From: Pseudomonadota bacterium
GTDB taxonomy: Bacteria; Pseudomonadota; Alphaproteobacteria; Sphingomonadales; Sphingomonadaceae
Assembly (NCBI GenBank): GCA_023386135.1
Contig: JAEWKG010000068.1
Span: 1 to 5,204, forward strand
DNA: 5,204 nucleotides
Reading direction: 5' to 3'
Positions 1-5,113 of this stretch are shown in pieces. Made by a program: the position numbers and the translations under genes. Position 1 is the stretch's first letter; each line of letters starts with the position of its first letter. The notes beneath the pieces were generated by a model that was given only the letters and a program-made list of their open reading frames with translations, had not been told where the DNA came from and made no database searches.

Positions 1-892
1 GCTCGAAGATATGCGCCACCGCGCCGGGCCGGTCGGGCACGCGGGTGAGGATGACCTTCGCTTCGTTCTTGTCGTGCGCGATGCCGGTGACGTGCTGGCG
101 TTCCATCTCGCCTCTCTCCAAAATCTCTTCCATCTCGCTTTCCGAGACGATCATGGTGCCGGGGATCTCGTCGGCGGGCACGGCGTCGTCGCCGATGAAG
201 CTGGAGAGGACCTGCACCCGCACGCCCTCCTTCATCGCCAGGCCGACCGAGCGGGTCTGCAGCACCTTGGCGCCGACGCTCGCGAGCTCGAGCATTTCCT
301 CGTAGGTCACCGCCTTCAGCTTGCGCGCCTTGGCGACGATGCGGGGGTCGGTCGTGTAAACGCCGTCGACGTCGTTGTAGATGTCGCACCGGTCCGCCCC
401 GATCGCCGCCGCGACCGCGACCGCGGATGTATCCGAGCCGCCCCGCCCCAACGTGGTCACGCGGTTGTCGTGCCCCAGCCCCTGGAAGCCCGGGATCACC
501 GCGATCTCGCCCGCCGCCATGCTGGCGAGAAGCGCATCGCTGTCGATGTCCTCGATCCGCGCCTTGGCGTGGGCTTCGATGGTGTGGATCGGCAATTGCC
601 AGCCGAGCCAGCTCCTCGCCTTGCAGCCGAGCGCCTGCAACGTGAGTGCAAGCAGCCCGCTGGTCACTTGCTCACCCGATGCAACCACCACGTCGTACTC
701 GGCCGGATCGTAGAGCGGATTGGCCTCGCGGCAGAAATTGACCAGCCGGTCGGTCTCGCCCGCCATCGCGGAGACTACCACCGCGACCTCGTGCCCGCCC
801 GCGGCTTGCTTGCGCACGATGTTCGCCACCCGGCGGATGCGCTCGGTCCCGGCCATCGACGTGCCGCCGAATTTCATCACGATGCGCGCCAA
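1..892 (-). CDS. lysC: Aspartate kinase, N-terminal 297 residues (3' end beyond the left edge)
   Basis: Phosphorylates L-aspartate with ATP in the cytoplasm, the first step toward lysine, diaminopimelate, threonine and methionine. Visible in the translation: KFGGTS at residues 7-12 (nucleotide/substrate site), SGEQV at 72-76, TTLGRGGSDTSA at 146-157, YNDVDGVYTTDPR at 172-184, and the beginning of the first regulatory ACT domain from about residue 268 (VTGIAHDKNEAKVILTRVPDRPG region). The family is usually about 410-420 residues, so roughly 120 residues, most of the ACT pair, lie outside the window. I chose the TTG at 892-890 because it gives the family N-terminus MARIVMKFGGTS and has GGGAG 10 nt upstream (907-903). 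GTG at 880 and ATG at 877 are alternatives that would remove part of the first beta strand. The gene is divergent from ubiG. One oddity is Asn173 where most homologues I recall have Thr (YTDVDG). Feedback control by lysine/threonine is expected from the ACT domains but cannot be read here. Confidence 0.96.
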   Translation of the reverse strand, partial: MARIVMKFGGTSMAGTERIRRVANIVRKQAAGGHEVAVVVSAMAGETDRLVNFCREANPLYDPAEYDVVVASGEQVTSGLLALTLQALGCKARSWLGWQLPIHTIEAHAKARIEDIDSDALLASMAAGEIAVIPGFQGLGHDNRVTTLGRGGSDTSAVAVAAAIGADRCDIYNDVDGVYTTDPRIVAKARKLKAVTYEEMLELASVGAKVLQTRSVGLAMKEGVRVQVLSSFIGDDAVPADEIPGTMIVSESEMEEILERGEMERQHVTGIAHDKNEAKVILTRVPDRPGAVAHIFE

Positions 893-944
893 GTGTGCAC
901 GACTCCCGCTGGATGCGTTACGGCGGCGCTGTTACGGGGGCCGC
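893..944. promoter_or_regulatory. Divergent lysC/ubiG intergenic region with paired GTTACGG
   Basis: Only 52 bp separate the two divergent starts. They contain the lysC Shine-Dalgarno (GGGAG, minus strand 907-903), the ubiG one (a G run at 936-940), and two direct copies of GTTACGG at 917-923 and 931-937, spaced 14 bp. Promoter elements for at least one gene must therefore extend into the opposite gene's leader or coding sequence. No convincing -35/-10 pair was identified. That the repeats are an operator is a guess. Confidence 0.35.
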
Positions 945-1697
945 ATGGTCGATGCAACACAGCCCGCCGATACCAATTCTTGTGAGCCGGCAACGATCCG
1001 GGAATCGGAAGCGGCGCATTTCGGCAAGCTCGCGCGCGAGTGGTGGGATCCGAAGGGCTCCTCGGCGATGCTGCACCGCCTCAACCCGGTGCGCTTGCGC
1101 TTCATTCGCGAGGCCATCGACCGGCACTGGCCCGCCACCAGCGATATCCGGCCGCTCGCCGGCAAGCGCGCGCTCGACGTCGGCTGCGGCGCGGGTCTAC
1201 TGTGCGAGCCGCTCGCCCGCCTCGGCGCGGAGGTGACCGGGGTCGACGCGGCGGCGGAGAACGTCGCGGTCGCCGCTGCGCATGCGGAGGGCGTGGGCCT
1301 CGCCATCCACTACGTCTCAGGCGAACTCGCCGCGCTCGACGCCGCGCCGTTCGACCTCGTCACCGCGATGGAGGTGATCGAGCACGTCGCCGACAAGCGC
1401 GCGTTCGTTGCCGAACTCGCGGCGCGACTGACGCCCGGCGGGCTGATGATCCTATCCACCCCTAACCGCACCGCGCGTTCGCGGATGCTGCTGGTCGACG
1501 GGGCCGAGGCGATCGGCCTGATCCCGCGCGGCACGCACCACTGGGACGATTTCGTCACCCCCGAGGAATTGCGCGCCCTCCTCGCCGAAGCGGGCATCGC
1601 GATGGGCGAGCCGCAGGGCATCGCCTTTTCGCCGGCGAGAGGCCTGCACCTCTCGGCCGACCTCTCGCTCAACTACATCGTGACCGCGACGCGCTAG
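945..1697 (+). CDS. ubiG: Ubiquinone biosynthesis O-methyltransferase UbiG
   Basis: SAM-dependent enzyme that carries out both O-methylations of ubiquinone synthesis (the 2-polyprenyl-6-hydroxyphenol and 3-demethylubiquinol steps), working at the inner face of the cytoplasmic membrane. The 250-residue protein is close to E. coli UbiG (240). The N-terminal family signature is present: F26, WWD at 33-35, G38, LHRLNPVR at 43-50. The SAM site is LDVGCGAG at 77-84, followed by acidic D101 in GVDAA. MEVIEHV at 142-148 supplies E143, E146 and H147, matching the metal-binding E/E/H set described for E. coli UbiG. STPNRT (171-176) and HHWDDFVTPEEL (198-209) also fit. The reading frame stays open about 75 codons upstream over lysC, but homology begins after M1 at 945, which has a G-rich ribosome site at 936-940. 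The stop overlaps the convergent lipoprotein gene by 4 nt. Confidence 0.95.
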   Translation: MVDATQPADTNSCEPATIRESEAAHFGKLAREWWDPKGSSAMLHRLNPVRLRFIREAIDRHWPATSDIRPLAGKRALDVGCGAGLLCEPLARLGAEVTGVDAAAENVAVAAAHAEGVGLAIHYVSGELAALDAAPFDLVTAMEVIEHVADKRAFVAELAARLTPGGLMILSTPNRTARSRMLLVDGAEAIGLIPRGTHHWDDFVTPEELRALLAEAGIAMGEPQGIAFSPARGLHLSADLSLNYIVTATR

Positions 1698-2086
1698 CCC
1701 GCGGCCTTGGCCGGATGGCCGGGGCACGACTCGATCGACACCGGCGGCACGGGCTTGCCGCCCTTGCTGAACATCTCGACGCGCAGCAGCACGCCCTGGT
1801 CGAGGATGTCGGTGTAGTTCTTGTTGCCGCAGACGAGCTGGGTGATCCCGGTCTTGGCCTCTTCCTCCGAGATCGTCACGCCGTCTTCGATCGCGTTCTT
1901 GAAGGTCAGGACCATCGTCTTGCCCTCGGCGCGCGCCGAGAGGTCGTCGGCCATCTCACCGGCGGTCAGCCCCTTGGTCTTGTTGAACAGCGACGCCATC
2001 GTCGCCGCCTTGTCCTCCGGCGTGTCGGTCTTCATGCCACATGCGGCGAGTGTCCCGGCGAGCATGATGATGAGCGCGGTACGCAT
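1694..2086 (-). CDS. Small predicted outer-membrane lipoprotein of unknown function
   Basis: 130 residues that I do not recognise as a named family. The N-terminus is a lipoprotein signal: charged R2, a hydrophobic run at about 4-13, and lipobox L13-A14-A15-C16, so C16 should be lipidated and become the mature N-terminus. G17 follows instead of Asp, so inner-membrane retention is not signalled and the outer membrane is the likely destination. The mature part is mixed charged and polar. It contains two further cysteines, C86 (LVCGNKN) and C121 (ESCPGHP), which could form a disulfide in the periplasm. The C-terminus is a short Ala/Gly/Pro tail. The ATG start at 2086 has GGGGGA 8 nt upstream (2100-2095). 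It is the last gene of the minus-strand series, 67 bp after glpQ. Its TAG stop shares the CTAG at 1694-1697 with the ubiG stop. Confidence 0.85.
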   Translation of the reverse strand: MRTALIIMLAGTLAACGMKTDTPEDKAATMASLFNKTKGLTAGEMADDLSARAEGKTMVLTFKNAIEDGVTISEEEAKTGITQLVCGNKNYTDILDQGVLLRVEMFSKGGKPVPPVSIESCPGHPAKAAG

Positions 2087-2153
2087 TGCTGGTTTCCCCC
2101 AATTGCTAGTTGCGACAGGGGTTTAGGGGCGAAGCGTTAAGGAGAGCAACCCG
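2087..2153 (-). other. 67-bp gap between glpQ and the lipoprotein gene
   Basis: This is the widest space in the series apart from the ruvC-ABM gap. It holds the lipoprotein ribosome site (GGGGGA, 2100-2095). On the minus strand TTGCTC and CTAAAC lie 17 bp apart, a weak match to a sigma-70 promoter. No stem followed by a T-run is visible. The lipoprotein may be transcribed on its own, by read-through from glpQ, or both. Confidence 0.25.
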
Positions 2154-3173
2154 CTAGCGCGAAGATTTGCGCAAGGCGCTGGCGAGCGCCGGATCGTCGG
2201 TGAACACGCCATCGACCCCGGCGCTGGCGAGTAGGCTCCACGCGCCGGCGTAGTTGCCGGTGGCGGCGGGATCGCTGCCGATCTTGAGCGGCGCGGGGAG
2301 GAAGTCGTTTTCCTTGCGCAGCGCCCAGGCGTGGACCTTGAGGCCCGCGGCGTGCGCCTGCCCGACCAGCGCGGTGGGCTTGCCGTCCGGGCCGAGCACC
2401 TGCCGCAGGTCCGGCCCGATCGCGTCCGCATAACTGGCGATCTCGGCCAGGCCGCTCGGGGTGAGCATTTCAGCATAGTGCATGCCTGCCTCGTCCGCGG
2501 GGCCGCCGTCGGCCGAGACCAGCTGGACCAGCCGTGCGCCGGTCAGCTTGGCGAGGCGCTTCAGCGGCGCGACCTCGAAGCACTGGATGAAGACCGGCGC
2601 GGTCGCGGTATCGAGGCCGTCCTTCTTCAGCGCGGTGACCAGCAGGTCGACACTGTCGATCCCCTCGCCGAGCAGGAAGGTGGGATGCTTCAATTCGGGG
2701 TAGAGGCCGATACGGTGACCGGTCTCGGCCTCCTTGGCGTGGACCAGACTGACGATCTCGGCGAAGGTTGGCACCTGGTAGAGCCCGTCGAAGCGCGCAT
2801 TGCCGGGGCGGATCGTCGGCAGCCGCTCCTTCGCGCGCAGGGTGCGCAGTTCGGCTAGCGTGAAGTCCTCGGCGAACCAGCCGTTGATCAGCTGGCCGTC
2901 GATTTCCTTGGCGCGGCGGCGGTCGGCGAACTCGGGTCGAGCGGCAACATCGGTGGTGTCGCTGAGCTCGTTCTCGTGCCGGGCGACCAGCACCAGGTCC
3001 TTGGTCACCACCAGGTCGGGTTCGATGAAGTCGGCGCCTTCGTCGATCGCGCGCTCGTAGGCGGGGAGCGTGTGTTCGGGCCGCTCGCCGCTGGCGCCGC
3101 GATGGGCGATGATGAGCTGCGCCTGCGCGGGGACGGCGAGGCTGAGTGCTGCGAGAGCAAGAAGGAAACGCAT
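2154..3173 (-). CDS. glpQ: Periplasmic glycerophosphodiester phosphodiesterase
   Basis: Hydrolyses glycerophosphodiesters from phospholipid breakdown to glycerol-3-phosphate and the free alcohol, in the periplasm. It is a metal-dependent TIM-barrel enzyme of the GDPD family. The 339-residue product starts with a Sec signal peptide (MRFLLALAALSLAVPAQA, cleavage expected after A18). HRGASGERPEHT at 24-35 gives the catalytic His24/Arg25, E51 and D53 in IEPDL are metal ligands, H66 is the second catalytic His, E160 in YPELK is a further ligand, and HAW at 281-283 and GVFTDDP at 322-328 form the end of the barrel. The periplasmic GlpQ group is about 350 residues long, so the protein is complete. 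ATG at 3173 was chosen because it opens the signal peptide and has AGGA 6 nt upstream. The longer open frame to 3332 lies over the kinase gene. No glpT or other glycerophosphate transporter is adjacent. Confidence 0.93.
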   Translation of the reverse strand: MRFLLALAALSLAVPAQAQLIIAHRGASGERPEHTLPAYERAIDEGADFIEPDLVVTKDLVLVARHENELSDTTDVAARPEFADRRRAKEIDGQLINGWFAEDFTLAELRTLRAKERLPTIRPGNARFDGLYQVPTFAEIVSLVHAKEAETGHRIGLYPELKHPTFLLGEGIDSVDLLVTALKKDGLDTATAPVFIQCFEVAPLKRLAKLTGARLVQLVSADGGPADEAGMHYAEMLTPSGLAEIASYADAIGPDLRQVLGPDGKPTALVGQAHAAGLKVHAWALRKENDFLPAPLKIGSDPAATGNYAGAWSLLASAGVDGVFTDDPALASALRKSSR

Positions 3174-3204
3174 GATCGGTCCTGTGGCGTGCCTTGGCTG
3201 AACC

Positions 3205-3714
3205 TCAGCCGAGCGCCTCGGCGATCGCCGCGCGCGCCTGCGCCTCGCGCTCGGTCCAGTCGCCGGAGATGGTGCGATAGGCGACGCCGCCCTGCTTGAG
3301 GATGTCCTCGGCGATGGAGGCGAACTGGTCACGCGCCTCGTGCAGGCCGAAGAAGCGGGTGCCGTCGAACACCCACGGCACGTCGGGCGCGAACAGCAGG
3401 TACAGCTCCGCCTTGTCGTAGGCGAGCAGCTCGTCCGGCACGTGATTGAACAGCATCTGCGCCCAAGCGGCGGTCATCAGCGGGTCGGTGTCGAGCAGCG
3501 CCAGTCTGGGCCGGTCGGCGGTGGCGGCGCGCATCTGCCGGTCCTGCGCGCTGGCGATGGCGAGCAGCGCCTCCATCGTGAAGTCGGTCGAGACCGTCTC
3601 GGCGTAAGTGCGGCCGTACTCCTCCACCAGCGGGCAGCCGAATTCGGCGGAGAGTTCACCCGCAAGCGTGGACTTGCCGGTGCTCTCCGCACCATGAAAA
3701 CACACCCGGATCAT
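3205..3714 (-). CDS. NadR-type P-loop kinase, probable nicotinamide riboside kinase
   Basis: A 169-residue cytoplasmic P-loop NTPase resembling the C-terminal ribosylnicotinamide kinase domain of NadR (AAA_28 type). It would phosphorylate nicotinamide riboside to NMN with ATP. Visible: Walker A GAESTGKST at 8-16, EEYGR at 31-35, a Walker B-like LALLDTDPLMT at 71-81, and the family block LYLLFAPDVPWVFDGTR at 104-120. The adenylyltransferase and DNA-binding domains of E. coli NadR are absent, so NMN must be converted to NAD by another enzyme (NadD or NadM) encoded elsewhere. The start at 3714 is preferred over the in-frame ATG at 3744 because it overlaps the pnuC stop in ATGA (3711-3714) and places the first beta strand IRVCFHG right at the N-terminus. 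The substrate is inferred from the fold and the coupling to pnuC. A related substrate such as thiamine remains possible if the transporter is PnuT-like. Confidence 0.85.
   Translation of the reverse strand: MIRVCFHGAESTGKSTLAGELSAEFGCPLVEEYGRTYAETVSTDFTMEALLAIASAQDRQMRAATADRPRLALLDTDPLMTAAWAQMLFNHVPDELLAYDKAELYLLFAPDVPWVFDGTRFFGLHEARDQFASIAEDILKQGGVAYRTISGDWTEREAQARAAIAEALG
3711..3714 (-). promoter_or_regulatory. ATGA stop-start overlap coupling pnuC to the kinase
   Basis: On the minus strand, ATG of the kinase (3714-3712) and TGA of pnuC (3713-3711) share two bases within ATGA. This favours termination-reinitiation, so that transporter and kinase are made together, and it fixes the kinase start. 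Confidence 0.85.
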
Positions 3715-4328
3715 GCCGGCTTCCCCCGATAGGCGCGGGTCCATTCGCGCAGGCCGATGATGGAAAGGACCAGGAACGCGGCGTAGAGCACCGCGGTCAA
3801 ATGAAGTCCTCGAGAATAAAACAGTGGGACGGAACCGAGATCAATCGCGATCCACAGAACCCAGTTTTCAATACGACGAAACGACAACAGAAACTGTGCA
3901 ACAATGCTTGCACCAGCGAGGGTTGCGTCCGCAAATGGCATGGCGGCATCAGTTAGGCGATGCATGAAGGTTCCGACCAGAAGCGCAAAAATGCCGATCG
4001 CCGCTAAACACGCGATCCTTGCCTTCCAGCCAAGCCACCTGACATCAACTTGGTGTTCCACGCCGCCAGCGCGAGCCCACAACCACCAGCCGTAGCCTTG
4101 GACGACGAAGAAGAAGACCTGCAGCCCCATCTCGCCATAAAGGCGAGAGCGGTAATCGATGACCACGTAAAGCAGTACCATCGCCATTCCGAACGGGTAG
4201 TTCAGGATGTTTCTGCGAACGAGCAGGATGATGTTTGCCGTGCCCAGCAGGACAGCGGCAATCTCAAGAGGGCTCAACGACTCGGCCCACCCGCCAAGGG
4301 AATTGGCGGCGATCTCCAGCGGGCTCAT
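3711..4328 (-). CDS. pnuC: PnuC-family nicotinamide riboside transporter, mosaic base composition
   Basis: 205-residue inner-membrane facilitator. PnuC proteins pass nicotinamide riboside by facilitated diffusion, made one-way by phosphorylation inside. Hydrophobic segments lie at about 20-37, 46-57, 68-84, 103-121, 135-148, 157-171 and 177-193, about seven as expected. Family motifs are RRNILNYPFG (38-47), the Trp-rich GYGWWLWAR (78-86), RRIENWVLWIAID (151-163) and LYAAFLVLSIIGLREW (181-196). The start at 4328 lies only 4 nt after the upstream gene's stop and has no clear Shine-Dalgarno, so coupled translation is likely. SPLEIAA occurs twice (2-8 and 19-25). L18 is a TTG that could be an ancestral or alternative start, giving the usual short family N-terminus. 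Bases 3781-4320 are 56% G+C against about 67% in neighbouring genes, with TTA, CTA, AGA, AGG and TCT codons, while the last ~90 bp are GC-rich. A recombination origin is likely. PnuT or another vitamin specificity cannot be excluded. Confidence 0.9.
   Translation of the reverse strand: MSPLEIAANSLGGWAESLSPLEIAAVLLGTANIILLVRRNILNYPFGMAMVLLYVVIDYRSRLYGEMGLQVFFFVVQGYGWWLWARAGGVEHQVDVRWLGWKARIACLAAIGIFALLVGTFMHRLTDAAMPFADATLAGASIVAQFLLSFRRIENWVLWIAIDLGSVPLFYSRGLHLTAVLYAAFLVLSIIGLREWTRAYRGKPA
4255..4328 (-). repeat. In-frame duplicated start of pnuC (two 23-bp copies, 51-bp offset)
   Basis: Bases 4306-4328 and 4255-4277 match at 19 of 23 positions. They encode M-SPLEIAA and L-SPLEIAA. Three differences are synonymous third positions and the fourth changes the ATG start to TTG. 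The outer copy has the GC-ending codons of the host (CCG CTG GAG ATC GCC GCC) and the inner copy AT-richer ones (CCT CTT GAG ATT GCC GCT). The offset of 51 bp is 17 codons, so the frame is kept. Confidence 0.8.
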
Positions 4329-4332
4329 CGGT

Positions 4333-4692
4333 TTAGCCCAGCTTGGCTTCCCATTCGGCTGCGTCGAACCCTACCAGCACGCCGCCGCCGCAGGCCTCGC
4401 CGCACTCGACCACCGGGCGCTTGATCACCGTCGGGCGCGCGACCATCAGGCGGATCGCCTTCTCCGCGTCGAGGTTCTCCTGCTGCGCGGGCTCGAGGCT
4501 GCGGAAGGTCGTGCCGCGCCGGTTGAGCAGCTTTTCCCAGCCCACCGCCTCGACCCAGCCGCGCACGCGGTCCTGGTCGGCGCCTTCCTTCTTGAAGTCG
4601 TGGAATTCGTACTCGGTACCCTTCGCGCCGAGCCAGGTGCGCGCCTTCTTCACCGTGTCGCAGTTGGTGATGCCGTAGAAATGGATCGTCAT
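4333..4692 (-). CDS. YffB/Spx/ArsC-like thioredoxin-fold thiol protein
   Basis: 119-residue cytoplasmic protein of the ArsC/Spx superfamily, closest in pattern to E. coli YffB, a glutathione-linked thiol reductase candidate. The thioredoxin-fold start is IHFYGITNCDTVKKARTWL, with the single active-site cysteine C11 in CDTVKK. Further family marks are HDFKK at 31-35, the GWEKLLNRRGTTFR stretch at 51-64, the conserved Arg92 in IKRPV, and LVGFDAAEWEAKLG at the C-terminus. The lack of the ArsC CGTSR-type motif argues against a true arsenate reductase, which automated names often give. An unusual addition is C97 and C101 (ECGEACGGG), just after the conserved KRPVVE. The start at 4692 overlaps the upstream stop in ATGA (4689-4692), with only a weak GAG ribosome site. 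It ends 4 nt before pnuC. The reaction in vivo is unknown. Confidence 0.88.
   Translation of the reverse strand: MTIHFYGITNCDTVKKARTWLGAKGTEYEFHDFKKEGADQDRVRGWVEAVGWEKLLNRRGTTFRSLEPAQQENLDAEKAIRLMVARPTVIKRPVVECGEACGGGVLVGFDAAEWEAKLG
4689..4692 (-). promoter_or_regulatory. ATGA stop-start overlap coupling the ABM gene to the YffB-like gene
   Basis: The YffB-like ATG (4692-4690) and the ABM-gene TGA (4691-4689) overlap as ATGA on the minus strand. The downstream ribosome site is poor, so translation probably depends on ribosomes finishing the upstream gene. Confidence 0.8.
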
Positions 4693-5000
4693 GGTTCTCG
4701 CCCAGTAAATCGGTGCACCCGCGGCTCGGCGCAGGCGAACAGCGTGTAGTCCGCGTAGTATTGCTCGCGCCCCTTGTGCTGGACCGCGCGGTGCTCGGCA
4801 AGCCTGCCCCACGCTCGGGCGCTCGCTTCGTCATCCCATTCGCTGATTGCCACCACCTCGCCATCGTCGGCGGTGTAGGACTTAAAGCTGCGGTAGCCGG
4901 GTTGGGCCTGCGCCATCCGCTCCATCTCCGCGGCATCGGCGGCGTAGGCGGCTTCGTCCATGTCGCCGCGCTTGCGGTTGCGGAAGACGACGAGGAACAT
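4689..5000 (-). CDS. Antibiotic biosynthesis monooxygenase (ABM) domain protein
   Basis: 103-residue single-domain protein with the dimeric alpha/beta-barrel ABM pattern: a first strand MFLVVFRNR, helix at about 15-32, QPGYRSFKSY at 33-42, strand GEVVAISEW at 47-55, then a helix with W64 and H70 (ARAWGRLAEH), and a last strand YYADYTLFACAEPRVHRF at 81-98. W55 and the following helix are typical of the family. Members include cofactor-free oxygenases and haem-degrading enzymes, but many small ones have no known substrate, so the name should not be read as antibiotic production. The ATG at 5000 has AGGGG 5 nt upstream (5010-5006). It is the first gene of the tightly packed block ABM / YffB-like / pnuC / kinase, downstream of ruvC and a palindromic repeat. 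The substrate cannot be inferred. Confidence 0.85.
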   Translation of the reverse strand: MFLVVFRNRKRGDMDEAAYAADAAEMERMAQAQPGYRSFKSYTADDGEVVAISEWDDEASARAWGRLAEHRAVQHKGREQYYADYTLFACAEPRVHRFTGREP

Positions 5001-5015
5001 CCCTACCCCTTACCT

Positions 5016-5092
5016 CGTCATTGCGAGCGAAGCGAAGCAATCCATTGCCGGCAGTGGATTGCCGCGCAGCCTTTCGGCTGCTCGCAATGACG
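5016..5092. repeat. 77-bp palindromic intergenic repeat (CGTCATTGCGAGC type)
   Basis: Perfect 13-bp outer arms CGTCATTGCGAGC (5016-5028) and GCTCGCAATGACG (5080-5092). Inside them are a second pair, GCAATCCA (5037-5044) and TGGATTGC (5055-5062), enclosing the palindrome TGCCGGCA (5046-5053), and a separate hairpin GCAGCC-TTTC-GGCTGC (5066-5081). The left arm is followed by tandem GAAGC. From memory, elements of this sequence type are dispersed in many alphaproteobacterial genomes as REP-like intergenic repeats. As RNA it would fold strongly between ruvC and the ABM gene. There is no T-run, so it is not a standard terminator. Confidence 0.85.
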
Positions 5093-5113
5093 GAGCAAGA
5101 GAATGCCGGAAAA

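Noticed and set aside
720..944. 75-codon N-terminal extension of ubiG
   Set aside because: It overlaps lysC on the opposite strand. UbiG homology and a ribosome site begin at 945, and the shorter product matches the family length.
11..985. Long plus-strand open frame of 324 codons
   Set aside because: It lies antisense to lysC. The translation is Arg/His/Asp-rich with no recognisable motif, and high GC keeps such shadow frames open.
2331..2858. Plus-strand open frame of 175 codons
   Set aside because: It is antisense to glpQ, with no motif or ribosome site of note.
3196..3210. Small hairpin GGCTGA-ACC-TCAGCC over the kinase stop codon
   Set aside because: Only a 6-bp stem with a 3-nt loop and no following T-run. 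Not enough to call a terminator between the kinase and glpQ.
3174..3332. 53-codon N-terminal extension of glpQ
   Set aside because: It would overlap the kinase gene, is Arg/Ser/Pro-rich, and would bury the evident signal peptide that starts at 3173.
3715..3744. Kinase start ten codons upstream (ATG at 3744)
   Set aside because: It would overlap pnuC further and add residues before the first beta strand. The ATGA junction at 3711-3714 explains the later start better.
4333..4692. Arsenate reductase (arsC) for the YffB-like gene
   Set aside because: There is only C11 in NCDTVKK, no ArsC-type active-site motif, and no arsenic-resistance genes nearby.
5066..5081. ruvC transcription terminator
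   Set aside because: The GCAGCC/GGCTGC hairpin is inside the palindromic repeat and lacks a T-run on either side, so it is better treated as part of the repeat.
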